64,000 bases of DNA from Apostichopus japonicus (Eukaryota > Echinodermata > Holothuroidea > Aspidochirotida > Stichopodidae): the NCBI RefSeq assembly GCF_037975245.1, contig NC_092569.1, forward strand, positions 30,942,668-31,006,667, in the 5' to 3' direction. Shown here piece after piece: positions 34,096-48,800 of the stretch (its first letter is position 1; each line of letters begins with the position of its first letter). The notes under the pieces are model-generated. The model did not search any database, was not told the DNA's origin, and worked only from the letters and a program-made list of their open reading frames with translations. The position numbers were made by a program, and so were the translations under genes.

Positions 34096-36039
34096 TACGT
34101 TAATGGCCTGTCACATTAAAAATACACAAGATAGGTTGTATGCAGTATAGTATGTCTCATATGGGCATCTGTTAATACAAGTGCCTTTACTATGAATGGA
34201 AAATGTTTGGCTAAATTTAACTTAAAAGCTATATTATATCGAAATGGTAGTTAGATTTGTAGAACTCGAAAATGCAAGTATAAGGATACGACAAGAATGG
34301 GGATTTACATCGGAAATATCAACGTATCTGTTCTTTGAACCATTATTGAATTAAATCAGTATATAGTATAGCATTGTATTTAGTGTTCCATATGTTTTAA
34401 AAAGCAGTTAGTCGACTATGGAAGGTCGCTCGGATTCGAGCAATAGTTATATCAACCAGTAGCATCTCTCGAGTATCAAACGAATCGCAGAAACAGTATA
34501 ATGCTGTACGCCTTTCAAAAGGGAGATTGATTATTCTTCACGATGTGATCCCTTTTTGCCTGTGAATGCTTTTCGACCCTTGTTTGTTTGAAATTTAGGA
34601 CAATTAACATTAAGTTTGTTACAATAATAATTGTGTTTGTTTTCGCATTGTTTGTTACAATATCACACATGCAGTGAACCGTAGAAGCGTTACAATGGCC
34701 CGTTTATGATCTGAAACGTGATCTATCCATTCCTTGTAAACTTGATGAAGACCTTGGTTTTATTTGATTTTATTGAACTATGTTAACTGCTTAAAAACAT
34801 TACAGATGTAATGAAAAAGGTCATATCTACAATTATCCGTAATGGCATGAATAGGTTACAATATGCTACACAACGCGGTAAGCAACTGATACACAGAACG
34901 GTATCACAAACAGTATGATTTCACATGATCTAGCCACGTAGCACTGTTTAATCTGATGACATCAAAGGGAAATAAATAATGAAGTATCGGTAAATTATGC
35001 TATCTGATGCTTCCTACACTAAAACTAAAGCGTATTATGATAGACCTTAACGATTATCTGTGCAGAAAAATCAGAGTTTATACTTATTTAAAGAATTTAA
35101 TTACGTCCATACACCTTCCTCACATAAAGTATTAGCGGTATATGACCAAACTGCATTCAATCAGTGGCGACAGAGGATCATAGCTAAGTATTTATACGAC
35201 GAGTTTACTTCAAACGTTCCAATCGTTATTCCCTGTAATTTAGTAGATTTCTATTCTCAAGATAGAAAGAAGTTTATAAATATGTTTATAGCTGTTTTTA
35301 GTAAGAACCGTTTTGAAAAGTGTGTATCGTAATTTTGATATACTATTTTTTCTGTCTTTTCTATTTTTCTTTACTTTTAACCTAACAATATATCTATCGT
35401 TCAATCATGCGGTTGATAATTTCCTGGCTTAAAATGATATAACCGATTATTGATTATAGCTCAAGACAGATCCACATAGGAGCAAAAGTTTAAAGAGTAA
35501 CTTAAGGCAGATTTTTATTATTGATGTAAAACAAATTGCAATTGCTGTTTTGTGATTTTAAGATACTCTTTAAAATATTCTAAATCTCTCCAAGATAGTG
35601 GGTTGGTTCCAACTGTTCAAAAATAAATATTTATTATTAATCCATTGTTTCATCAATAGTAACAATTCATTCCGTTTTAATATCATATCATCAACAGAAC
35701 ATCTTTGGATGACATTCAATATAACTCGTCATGGTTATTGTGGCCGTCAAATTCGTATGGTTTTAATTAAGTTTTCTTGTAATTGACAAACTGTTTGATG
35801 GAATAAGATGTCCAGCCATTTTAATTGATAAGCCTCGAAGAATTTAAAGGGTCAGTACTCATCAAAAGTGACACATAAATACAACCTGGATATAGATAAG
35901 AGTGATTCGCAGCAAATTAAAACGCATCAACATTATTTGTGTGCCTAAAGTTATCTTAACACTGTCAATCAAATAAACTCTAAATATGATTATTGTTTTT
36001 TTTTTACACAATGATAACATACATTTCCGCCATTTATGT
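34096..36039. other. Region upstream of B
   Basis: No gene is recognised. 34430-34520 matches the upstream regions of A and C. The foldback element found there is missing here. A degenerate E-box/CRE module is at 34918-34975. An open frame of 90 codons at 35060-35332 has no recognisable domain and lies in sequence related to non-coding upstream DNA of A and C. Confidence 0.4.
34918..34975. promoter_or_regulatory. Degenerate E-box/CRE-like module upstream of B
   Basis: Counterpart of the modules upstream of A and C. Here the first E-box reads TCACATGATC, the CCACGTGTT part is gone, and only GATGACATCAAAGG is well kept. The decay fits the loss of function of copy B. Confidence 0.35.
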
Positions 36040-36680
36040 CTGTTGTACATCAGCTTTGTGTGCTTTGTGGAAGATAGACAGTATCAGAAATATGCTAGAT
36101 CAGAGCGCAACTGGAAAACTTATTTATGCTTTACTTACTTCACTAACTTCACAGGAAGTCAAAAATTACAGCACATTCAAAATTATGCTGCCCGCCTCGT
36201 TACAAGAACAAAAAAAATTGAGCATATACCACCCATTTCAAAGATCTTCATTGGCTTTATGTCCAGCAGTGCGTTACTTTTAAGATTTTATGCAATACAC
36301 ATAAAATTCTTCATAGTGTGGCACCGGTCTACCTGGAGGAGCTTCTGACATAATAGTTTCTATGGTGAGCGTGCTATTTCGACCTGTGCACCACGCCTAT
36401 GGAATAAGCTTCCGCATTAACTTACCTTTGTGGACGATTTTTATCTTTTTAAATCTAAATTGAAGACTCATCTCTTTGAAGAGTATTTTAATCAGAATTG
36501 TTTATGTATTAATTTTGTACACAGTATTCTTATTCTTGTATCAGAAAGTTTAACTTTTTCTAATGTTTACTGAATTTGATAATTTTATTTCATTGCTTGC
36601 AATTTATATGCTGTGCGACCCGATGAGATGTTAATACATGTAACGCGCCTTTTAAGAATATATTTACATTACACAACATA
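36040..36680 (+). mobile_element. CR1/L2-like LINE relic, 3' end
   Basis: Plus strand. A frame near 36155-36230 reads KLQHIQNYAARLVTRTKK, the conserved block behind the reverse transcriptase in CR1/L2/Jockey-type LINEs. After a frameshift the typical LWNKLP-like and FKSKLKTHLFEEYF strings follow (to about 36490). The 3' end near 36640 has CGCGCCTTTTAAGAATAT, like the tails of this group. The 5' part is missing; old and broken. Confidence 0.65.
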
Positions 36681-37580
36681 AAAAATTCACGCATAAGCTT
36701 TTGCAAACCTCTGAATTATCGTAAATTTGGATCACTTTAAACCAATTTGCCACAAACTTTACTTGGAATAATTACCGTAATTTATTTCAATGTCAATAAG
36801 TTGCCGACTGAACCTAAAGGTCTGTATTGTCCCTCACTGTAACGCTGGTAGTGAATAGTATTAGTTATAATACTTGAACGCGAGTGATCAAGTCAAAAGA
36901 ACTGCCTAAAGTAATCCTTTAGGACACATCCTGTATTTTTTATGGGATTTACAATATTTTATATTTTCTGTGGTACTGTTTGTAAAATTAAACTATAATG
37001 TACGTGCATGTGTTTCTAAATGACATGACTGTTATTGCATGCTGAAGAAGCTATATAACACTACGCTGTTATATTAAAATCCCATTTAATCCAATCCTAT
37101 CCTAATAAAATAACGTTATGTTCTCCCTACCATGAAACTTAAGTATGGAAGAAATTAACACCCTTTACAGGTCATAATATTGACTAAAATTTCTATTCAA
37201 CAATTATACTGAATAGAGAAAAGAAAAACATGCGAAGACATTAAAAACAATCATGACTACACATTCAATGTAACAGTTTGGCTAAACGAGTACGTAAATT
37301 AAAGAGCCCCCTCTATTTACTTCTGGAGGGTTTACATGTCAGAGCCATCATCCAGTGCTTTTAATTGATAATAGTTTAATCAACGTATTCCTATTAATAC
37401 TTAAACAACATTCAACAAATTATTAACGTAATCACTTATTTCACATTTTAATTTGTCGGAATCTTATAAACGTTCCAGCGGTCTTCCAAAAATTCCCCCT
37501 TTCGGCTATGTTATTTTTATTTAATTTTACAGAGTAACCTATGAAGTAGTTATTGTTGCTGAAAACTCCTTAGGTCGATA
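36681..37580. other. Intergenic region between B and C, first part
   Basis: No gene. 37080-37560 resembles 880-1320 and 52380-52560 (GAGCCCCCTCT string, TTGTCGGAA motif), so it belongs to the duplicated intergenic unit. Confidence 0.45.
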
Positions 37581-37584
37581 TATA

Positions 37585-37935
37585 TATATACTTGATACTT
37601 CTGTATTAGTTTTCGACACTCTTATTATTTTGGACATTCTCGTATTATTTTTCGAAACCCTTATATTATTTTGACATACTTAAATTATTTATAGACATAC
37701 TTTTATTAGTTTCGACATGCTTATATAACTGTGAACATACTCCTTTTATTTTGGATATGTTAATATTATTTTGGAATTTTTGCAACAAATGGCGTGAATT
37801 AAAATGCCACAATGTTCATCTACTACATTCGACACTCTCATATTATGTTGGACATGCTCATTTTATTTTGAACATAATTATACTATTTCGATACGCCTAT
37901 ATAAACTAGGACATACTTCTATTTGAACATGCTTA
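37585..37935. repeat. Degenerate minisatellite, period about 21 bp
   Basis: More than ten diverged copies of a unit like TTTCGACATACTTATATTATT, with blocks at 37600-37780 and 37830-37935 separated by about 45 bases of other sequence. It is absent from the matching regions of the other units. Confidence 0.65.
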
Positions 37936-38993
37936 TATTGCTGTAAAATGTGTTGATACATATTGCATTCCGTACTACGACCAGTGCAAAAGTAAGTTTG
38001 TCGGAACATTCTCCGACTTTTTGAAGTACGGTTATTATATGGTTACAACATTGAGTGGCTGTCGTCATAATTGGAAGAGCCCCCTTCAATTGGATTTGAA
38101 GAGTACACACATCGTGAGAGTATCTTTACATAGTTTACTGAAATATTTATTTATAGCAATGATAACCGTATATTGAACAATATCTTTTCTAGTAACTGTT
38201 AGCAATATCCGTCAATATTAATTTCATCATTAATTCAATAAAAATACTTTGTCGGAACATATTTAGGTTGTTATAAATTTGCTCTCGTGGGCTGATACGT
38301 GAGGGTTAGGGATTATGAAAAAATGGTCCCTACTGTTAATGAAATATGTAGGTATTATAGCCTTGGCTATAATATTTCCACTCTTTCAGCCTTTCTTTAT
38401 TTGATGTTTTCTAACAATTTTTCATTCAATTTACTAATAATCATGGTTTAATCCTTCCTATTTACATATTGCTAGAATTTATTCATGAACTAAAACTCGC
38501 AAATGAGATGTATAAAAGCTACATTATATTCTTACATGGAGATGAGTAAGAGAAAAAGAAAGTTATGTAGACTAATGACAAAGTAACTGAGACTGGTTGA
38601 GTATAAACCTTTGGAAAATAACTCATAAAAGGAGTCGCCCGGAGCCATGCTTTTATGATCAACTTCGTGTTAATGTAAACGCTTCTTTAGTTATCGAACG
38701 TTAATACATGACTTTATTGTGTCACTGTTAGGAAAGCGAATCGGGAATAAGGATGGAACATATTGGGGTGGTTTGGTTGTGTTCTTTCTGAATATAATAG
38801 TGACTTTTACTAAGGAGTCTACTGGAAGAACTGTTCGTCAGATATACTAACTGAATAAATCACAAAGCATATCAAATCGTATATGATGTTGTTCCTACGT
38901 TGCCATTAGCTTCTATACAACATAATGGCAACATTTGAAAATATAAAACTCGTCAGTATACTAGTGCCATGTTTTCAGATACTGTTATTGTAT
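37936..38993. other. Intergenic region between B and C, second part
   Basis: No gene. 38030-38270 is another copy of the GAGCCCCCTT block; 38370-38420 and 38540-38900 align with the 3' flanks of A, B and D. Confidence 0.45.
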
Positions 38994-38999
38994 TTTATT
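38994..38999 (-). terminator. Putative polyadenylation signal of gene C
   Basis: AATAAA on the minus strand, about 370 bases beyond the stop codon, in a position matching that of the other copies. Confidence 0.35.
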
Positions 39000-39365
39000 T
39001 GATATCATTCTCAGTGCCATTATAAAAGATGGCATTTTAACAAAGTCATTCCAAGTTCAATGCAATTATCAGAAGTCATCGAGTTACATGAGATATATAG
39101 TTCACTATAATTTGATTTGTCCCTCAAAATAAATTAATGTCTTGGAAGTTATCTTTGGACATAACATATCGATGTTAGCGATACTGTACGTAATAACTAA
39201 AAATGGTCACCACCGGTTCATTAGTGTACCTTTCATTCGCTTTCATCTTCCAAATACACAAACCTTTTAAAGCTTCGATATGTACTTTCTTATTTAACAT
39301 ATGCAAGTATTCTGCCAACCGTTTCATATCTTTGTTATCTTGAAAACCTTACCTAACTATTTTGA

Positions 39366-39823
39366 TCATGAGACTGAACGAATTTTCATTGTTGTTGTTC
39401 TTATACCGCAATCAGAACCGCGAAGATTCTTCCAGGAGATACCGCGGTAATCGTTGGACGAGTAATCACCATTCAGATTGGAGTAGCCGCAGGAATAGAA
39501 ATTTGTCTCATAAACCGGGTTTTTGTTTCGGCAGCATTTACAATTATTGCGGCCATCATAACTATCGCATTTGTAATGGGGACGATCATCATAATTCCAG
39601 CAATTGGCAAAATAATACCAGGTACAGTCAGTGTAGTCGTAGCTACCTGTAGCTACGCGGTTGCTGAATGAGTAGCAGTTGCTGGTAGAGCCCGTATTAC
39701 TATCGTCTGGATACCACCAGCCACCTCGGTGTTTTTCTGCGCAATCGAAGGTACTCGATCCATCATTGTCTTGATCTTGCGTACTAAATCGATGTCCTGT
39801 ATTTGCGCCCATAGCGTTATAAC
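39366..39823 (-). CDS. Gene C exon 8: FReD2 C-terminal part with insertion
   Basis: 458 bases, phase 1 in, TGA stop. MGANTGHRFSTQDQDNDG, CAEKHRGGWWY, insertion (39492-39710), CGYSNLNGDY, end MKIRSVS. The insertion holds WYYFANCWNYDDRPHYKC and NNCKCCRNKN. Confidence 0.87.
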
Positions 39824-42800
39824 CTGGAAGGAAATAAGCATATACTTAATGAACTTATAGTTTTTGTCAAGTCTTGTTATTTGCATACTGGACGTTATTA
39901 AACCACCGTGGGTTGGTTTGCTGTAATTGTCGGTTGCCAGTGCGTTTGTTGCTGTGTTAGTTCCTGTTTAGTCTTGACTACGAATTTCAAGGTTTCATAT
40001 ATAAGTTCTTGAGCTTTCATTTCGCAGTTTCTTATTTAAAGATAGGTCTCAATTTCTAGTTTTTTTTTTCTGGAGAGGTACCAATGTTGACGATTTGTTT
40101 GGAAACCACTTCATACATCGTTCGTTATAAAATAATACATAGGCCTATTTGATATAAATAGGAAACTTATGGTACTCTTTCACTTTTGCGACGAATACAA
40201 TATAGTAAAGCGTTTAGATGGTAATTGTGTCATGAGTAGAAATGCTAACAGCTAATTCTTTGAAGTACTCAATTTCTGCAAAATGAAATGTATAGTTTTT
40301 ATTTTTAAACTACTATGTTTTCAAATAAGAGGGAAAATATTTTAAGTGTTGGATTTTCTCATCTTTGTCACCCCCATCCATCGTGAAACATTTTATCTTT
40401 CATATGACGTTTCACATCTATTTCATAACGACACAGTAATGATATAACTATATTCTGATTATACATTCTTACATATAAGAAAGAGGGCATGTATTGCTCT
40501 TAGGAAATGTAACAAATACGATTTTTCTCGACCCTTCTCTCAACAAAAACACGTCAGAAATATTTTTTTATTTTTCTTTATCATTGTAATATTATAGGCC
40601 TCTTATTAATTCCATGAACGAATATTCAATGGTATAATGAAACTTAATTTGCTTCTCTTTTATAAACGGTAAAGTCATATTTAATGAAATTTGTAGTTTC
40701 CCAGGCTATTCAATTTGCCTTTCTTTTCTAAGATTGACAAAGTCTGAATGAAAGTGCAAGGTTGATATGATATATCAACAAAAGGTACGAGACTGTAGGC
40801 AAGAGGTCTAGTACATACATGAGTATCTACACTATATTTGTAACATGACCTGAGTATATGTACCAGTACAAATCTTATATTGTGATTACGACTACAGGTA
40901 GTTATGTTAGAATAATATTATGTAATAACTACAAGTCTGCGTATGATTGACATTTAGCACAATACATACCAGCATTTCCACTGTAGCCACCCAATGACAG
41001 TCGGTATTTGTCTCTCTCGTTACTGATACTGAAAGATGAATAACTGCTGTGGTATGTTGATCCATCCGTGTTTGTCTTTTCTATTCGAAGTTGGTAGGAT
41101 TTTTGGTTTGTCAATTTGTATATTTTATCGTTGCCAATCCAATGATTTCCTGTGGGACTTCCAAACCCACTGTTGTACTCATTCCAGTTTCGATAAAAGC
41201 TGACGGAACTACTTGTACGTCGTTGCAAAATCTACAAAGGGAATCAAACAGTTTATATATTGCAAGTGACGGTAATATATGAAATGTCTCATTGTACTAC
41301 AATAAGTAAGAGAAATTAATTGGTGAAGGTCAATAATCCGATTGTTTTAAACTGATAGAAAGATGGATCAATGCAATTAGATAATGCTATGATTAACTTC
41401 GAATGTTAGTGAACGAAGTCATCTCATATAAGAAAATACATGTTAAAGCATTTGCTTGTCAATGGCTAAACTCACTGTCCATCCTCCACTAGACAATTCA
41501 CAATAAACTTCAAACCCGGAGCTTCTAGCGGGATAAATGGTATATTTTCCGTTATTTCTTCTACCCGCTGTGTAAAGATCAGAACAATCTCTCGGTCCAC
41601 TGCGGGTACATGTAACACCATCACCTTCAAACCATTCGTTACAGTAACATCTACGGACATCATTCCGCTCCTCGCAGGTTGCGTCTGCACTACAACTGTA
41701 CCTCTCACTTGTTGATAAGTTACTGTTGCAGGTTATTCGTAAGGAACAGTCAGAATTAATGTATGATTCACCTTCCTGGAAAGATAAATGTTAGACGACA
41801 TATTTCAAAGATAGTAAAATATATGTTAATTTGTTACAGTTTTAACGACTTTTGATGTAACACTGGATTAAAACTAAGATACGGTCATGAGCGTTTTACA
41901 TATATATTAGGTAACGTGCATCGTTCTGGGTGTATCATAATTGCGTTGCCATATCTATGTATTTTCGAATTTTCTAAATGAATTACAGGCAAAGAATTTA
42001 AGATACCCTTAAAGAATCGTACTGACCCTCACTACACTTCCTTTTGCCGCGACGAAGCAGTTGTGGGTGAACGTTATTCCGTCTCCTTGGTAGTTTTGAT
42101 TGCAGTAACATTTACGTACACCGTTCCTTTTATCACAGGTTGCGTGATCACTACACTGGTATCTCGCGTCTATAATATGGCTGTTACTACAAGTTGATCT
42201 TAGTGTACATCTTGAATTGACGTAAAACTCGCCTTCCTAATTTAAGATATTCAGCAGAAAATAAAATCTAATAAATTAATAATGGCCAATGCAACATTTG
42301 CCCGACTGTTTTATGAGGTATTTGGAGCCGACTCCAATGTCCTCGATCGAGTGATTTGCTAAAAGAAAATAATAACTGAAACATGTTGCATTCACAGGTT
42401 TATTGCAACTGAACACTAAAGTTACAGTTATTTCCAATCGAAAGACTTTGGTAAAAAGTAATCATGACTTTTTATTTAATATTTAAAAGAGAATGCACAC
42501 CAGTGTGAATAGTATTATGATTCCCTTCTAAATGTAATACATCCCTTCACCGACAGGTTGCCTGCAACGGCGACAGAAGCGTGGTCCATGGCCTCTGCCT
42601 AACCGCAATGCACACGCCACAGGGTTATTATCTGTAAATGTATTGCGATAATCGACAAGTTTAACAGTCATAATGAATGTAAATTTCACTCTCCTAGGAA
42701 TGATAAATGTTAAACAACATTTTCCAGTGAAAGGAAAATCAATGTTTATTTGGTGCAACGCTTGATAACGCTGTTTGGGTGAAACTATTATTACTACAAC

Positions 42801-45800
42801 AAGTAAATGGTCGTGACTGTTTTAATTATGTTAGGTAAAGTTCATTATTCAGGGTGTAGTTGCTTTGGATGCCTCATTTTGCTAGGTATCAATAAGAAGA
42901 CTTTTGCAAGAACAAGTAAAACGGAAAAAGAAATGAAAATCAATATCAACAATAATCATGATAATTAATAACAGATGTAATAAAAAGAAAGGTCAACCAA
43001 TTGAAATCCAAGATTTTAAGTTATAGTGTACTTTTTAGATTATATATAGAAGACTTGTGAACGGCATCGAATAAACTTACTGCTAATACGACGCCTTCCC
43101 CTTGGACGTAACAGTCACATTGCTCTTGAGGTATGCAGCTGTCTCCAAGAACCATGTGGTTTCCTGGACAAAGACATCTCTCTGGTTCCGCTGGATCCGG
43201 TATGACACAATCATTTGGATTCTCACAAGTTCTTTCACATGTGTTATCATAATTATCCTTGTTGGATGAGCACCAGGTGAAGTTTAAATCTGGGAAATTG
43301 GAACCACATCAAGTTAATCCTAGCTTGAAGTGTTAGCCCACTGTTACAACATTACGTTATTAGCGATCGTGTTACCATCGTATTGCTCTGGCCGCTCGGA
43401 ACCTTTGCTGAAAGTTGTTAACATAGGATTAAATGTAAGCCGGATTTTTAATTGTTAAGGCTCATTCAGCTTATACTCATTTATGTCACACACAAAAATA
43501 ATATTACATTTTCAAGTATTCGACTATTGGAATCAATCAAGATAGTTGTGTATGAAAATCATTTCCTCTATTGAAACTTTTCTTTAAGCATTCGTCAGTT
43601 TCCGTTTTGAGAACAAAGACTTAGAGAAAATATTTGTATAAAAAATATAACCTGTTATTACATCGACAACACCAAGACTTGTTGTAGAATAATTCCCCCA
43701 TTCATCGGCTATGCGAAAGTTGTCGTATGTCAAGGAATATGACTGGCCTGTATAATTCTCTAGCTCGATGCGCAGCTGGTAATTCTTTTGGTTTATCAAG
43801 TGAGCTAACTTTTCATTACCTATCAGAAATTCACTGCCTAAGAAACCAATTCCGTTTTTGTATTCGTCCCAGGTTTGATTAAAACCGATGGATCCATCCA
43901 AACGTCTTTGTATGACCTGAAGAATTAAAAAAATAAAGGTAGAGAACTATCGGATAAATTTGATTATCGTATGATCTTAACCTTATAGCCAACATTTGTG
44001 GCTCACCTCAATAAATACGAATAGCATATCTGAAATGTTGCGTTTTATCTTATCCCAACACATTTCTAGATTACTAGCCTAGTTGTGCAGAGAAAAAAAT
44101 AAGTTTTGTAATCGTATTAAAATTCAGTGTAATTACTCTGGGTAGTTTTGTTTCCGATGTTAGGCTTCAAATATTCGTACATCGTACAAGGGTATATCAT
44201 CCGACACACTGTAAAACTAATATTGACTAAAAATTCTAACGTGTCCTATGAAGTGTGTCTTCGAGAGTAACGTCTGTGTTTGTAAGTGTTTATGTCTTGA
44301 AATGTATTACTTACTGTCCAACCTCCAGATGTAGTGTTATGATCACAATATGTCTGAAATGGTTCCGGATAATGGTCAGGTTTAATCAGGTAAACACCGG
44401 ATTTGGCGTTGGTAGAAGAGCATTGGTTAAGTACCTCATGACAATCCCTTGGATACTCCGGAGTTTGGAATAGAAAATACTGCAAGTCTAGCACCAAGAT
44501 AATGTAAAGAAGAAGATGAGAACAAATCGTACAAACTGTTGCAGATACACTTTCATATGTAAAGAATTATTTCAAGAGAAATATAATATATGGCTACATC
44601 GCAATAGTTTAATTTAAACTACACAGTAAACATGACGTGGTAATTAATATGAACCGTCAGAAAATGTATTCAATCATTTTAGGCTAATATTCATGGAGGC
44701 TAATATAAGCAAGTATATTTAATTTGAAATGAAAATCTAACGCAAAGAACTACCGTGACTCTGTGGCGAGTGAAAGCTTTCCTCGTCATGAGGGTATGAT
44801 TTGACCCTATTTTCACCTGACAACAATCCAAAGTTCATCAGCACTGACCTGAGATTTGAAAGTGCCAAATTATTGAACGAGCTTACAGTATGTAAAGTCT
44901 AAACAAAGTGCGGGTTTTGTCCCTTCTGTTATTGTTATTTCATATTTACATTCTGAAGAATATTCTGCTAGGATCGAAACGTCAGGCCAACTTACTTTAC
45001 ACAAATGACGAACAAGTATGAATATAAATAATTTGGAACTGTCTTTATTGCTTGAAATAAAAATTTTGACTAAAGACTTGTCTTCTTTTTGTTTTAATTA
45101 ACACCAATCAGCGCTAAAAATACTTGAAAACACAGTACAAGGAAATAATTGAGAGCTGTAAATCATAATTTATCTTACGAATTGAAATAGGAGAAATTAC
45201 CAAATATGAAGTACATCTAGATGGTTCCTTTCTAAATTAAACTTTTTTCCGAACTATTATTTAGATAACAAATTTCGGTTAATTGGTTAGTTCTCGGTAG
45301 TTTATATAAATCGTTACTCTTACAGAACGAAAACTTACTTGAATCGTTGACTCTTGTGCTTGAAGATATCTGAGGTAACAAACATTAAAGGGAATGTACG
45401 ATTAGGTAAAGTACATCCGAAAGAAACAATATCGAGTTAAGAAGGTTGTACGAAGGTCAATATATCACAATATGCAGGACATATGCCGATCTATTACACC
45501 TTTACTTTAACAGGTCCTATTATTTTAAGCTTAAATATACAGTACAGAATTTTAGAGCTCATTAAAATAAAATCTGATTTCGCATTTGATTCAAATAAAT
45601 GAACTATTTTGAACTTATTATAGTAAAAGGTGATAACAACGAAAAGAAAATTTCATATTCTATGCACTAGCTGAATGTTTCGCAATCTTAATATTTATTT
45701 ATCATTCATTTTACTGCTTATAAGTATAGCTAAGATTAAAAATAGGTTTTATAGAGTAACATTAATTGTTTCAGAAATAAGATTATATATCCGTTTCCAT

Positions 45801-48800
45801 GTCTTTTAATTCTTCTTATTCTCGCCAATATACATAAAACAATCATAGGTCACTATACACTAACTTAATTAAACGATCATAACTACGATAAACAGATGAA
45901 AGTGATCATTCCCTGTGCATTATGCTAATCGAAATGTGAATGACACATTATCTGAGAAAGCGAGAAAAAAAACCTACAATATGTTATTGAAAGAAAATTA
46001 AGAGTACAACATCAGCGTTATCTATGGATTGAAAACAAATTAAAACCTTACCTACGTCCTTAAAAAAACATGTCCCCGACTGTACATTTTTCCCGTGTGA
46101 TATTCTTTTTGCAGTAATGAATGTTGTTCATTGCATGTGTATTGTGAATTATAAAAAAAAAAAACATAGTTGATATAATAAGGCTTTTATCAATAAAGAG
46201 AAACTTTGATGACCAACCAAAGTTGTTTGGCACGCACCCAAGTTGCATATTATTGACCAAAAGTGGTAATTTTCACCTTTTTACCTTTTCGCATACTAAG
46301 AGCATATCTTAAAACGGTTGTTTTAAGATTTATGACTGACGTTTTGCAATGTGTTCGTGTCTCTAATACGCTTCCGTAGCCTATTAACAACACTAAAAGT
46401 TTTATATGCAGAAACGATGCATTTCAAGAATTCAACATTTTCTGTTTGGGAACTTAAACAAAAACAACTGAAATTATTGCCGAAATTCGAACAATGTGCA
46501 AACGTACTCTAGATACAATATTCATCAAATTGTATTCTATTTTCACAATGGAACACTTTATTCTGTCCTTTTTGAAAAGAAATGAAGAAAATTCATGATT
46601 CGTAAAAATTTGATCTCCTAGTGTTGTTCGTATAGTAAGCTAAGTGCAATTATCTATAGCGGGAAAGTGGATATATTATGCTAGTGAGGTACTTATACAC
46701 TGGGACAACGTGCAATTTACCCTCAAAAGCTTGAACATAGCCAAGTATTGAGGATATGTCCCAAAAAAGAGCCAACAAATGCATATTAATTGAAAATTCA
46801 TCCGCTGGAAAAAAGAACATTGTTTGTTTCGATATGTCAAAGCCACTTGATTGACTTGTACAAGCATAACAACACAATAGATTTTTTTTTGTCTCTAACA
46901 TCACAAAACACGTTTACGTTTAACGTCGCAGCTACTGAAGTCAACATTAGTTCGCCTGAAAGCTAAAACTGCTACAACAGCTTTTTGCGACAACAACTTT
47001 TGCTTTATCATAGAAAATATGTCGATATTTTTTAGAAATATTGTACTCAGAACGTATGCAATAACTTAGGCTTTCAATGTACTTACATTATGCAGAGTTA
47101 TCTGTAACCTACGAAAACATGGTTAAAGTTATATTTTATATTTTTATCAATGAAAAAAACAAACTTTAAGATCGGAGTAGAAAATGTTTGTCAAAGCCTA
47201 ACACTTGTATGTCGATTGACGCTCAATCAAAATAACCACATGTATAGCAAAAGACAAGTTAGCGTTTCCATATCGAGAACTGTTTAGATTACCCTTTGAG
47301 CACATCAGCAAAAATGGATACTCTTTCGGCAACTACACGTTTACTGTATCTATTTAAGAAAGAACACCATTCTTGAAAGCCACACAACATCCCCGTGATC
47401 CCAGCTCCCATGAAAACACATCCTTGTTCATAACAAAACGTGCATGAATATTTGTTTTTTACCTTTCGTTAGCGTAATTCTCTGAAGTATTCTAAATCAA
47501 GGATAACACATATTATCATAACGACACATATCTTTCTTTTCTTCTCCTGATATAAAAGGAAGTGTCATTTGACGCCTGTGCGCAAAGCTTTGTATGAAAG
47601 AAAGTTATATGTAACGTTCAAGGAGGATATAATTCGGATATATTGCATAAATGCCCGATCCGTCGAATTCAGTAAAACATCACATTTATCCTATTGAATA
47701 TAAAATATACAAATTAGTCAGTATTTTATTTGTGCATTGGTTCAGGACAACTCTTACATGGCTTACATGTGGGAGATAGAAGCTAATAATATACGAGTCG
47801 TGCAAAATTCTTCTTCAAAAAAATATTTTTGTCAAAGTAGTTACAAAAAATATGTAAATGCCTAAGTAAACGATATCTGTTAACTCTAAAGAAAATGATA
47901 GGTAACTGTTCAACAGTCACATCAAATTTCAAATATGACTGTAAAACAATTTTAAAACAATTTTTAGAGTTTCTGTAAAGCTATATCCATTTTGAAATTT
48001 CTTGACAATCAACATCCTCTAGATTCCCTCAAAACAACACGATTTTGAATAACAGCCGTTCTTGTCTACGTGATTACGTGTTGTATGGTAAAGTTTTCAA
48101 TGGTTTTAATTAAAGACTTTGCATGAAGAAACGAGGATATGATGGCTTCAAGCCTGTGTTGTCGACAACGTGGGAAAATAGCTCTGAATCATAAATGACA
48201 ACATTTCTACAGTTTTTGTTCTTTTAAAAAAAATGAGGAACTTTACAACGGAAACGCACAGCGAGAAGATATATACATTTATTTATGTTTTTGTCTGGGA
48301 TGATTGAGAAAATTTAATGAACAAGTGTTACTGTTCTACTCTTTCTTGATATTGTTTTGGTAAAACTTTAAAAAAAAAAAACTTTCTTAGCATGAATCTT
48401 TCTTTCTTATTGCCGGTTAGTAGACGCACTTTCTGATGCTACAGTCACAATTTCAAAACTAAAAACTTTTCACATTGATTTTTTTTTATTTATACTTTAT
48501 TTCCTATCACTTTTCATAACATTTAGTCTTTAATTGTCGTACTCTATTTGTATTCTTAAAGGAAAGTTTCGTGCAAAATTCTTACATGTATGTCGACTAT
48601 TTAAATATTCACATTTAATTGATGATTATTACATTGACATGCGTTAAACATCATTCCTATGGTAAACGCACATGCCCGAATCCAATACATTTTTAACAGA
48701 TACATGTGTAATACGATGCTATGACCGCCAGAGGGAAAACAAATCATTGGAGAACATACAGTGTTACCTTAACCCGCAAAATAGTAAGGGGATCGATTGA

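Noticed and set aside
35060-35332. 90-codon open frame upstream of B
   Set aside because: It lies in sequence related to non-coding upstream DNA of A and C, where the frame is not kept; no domain.
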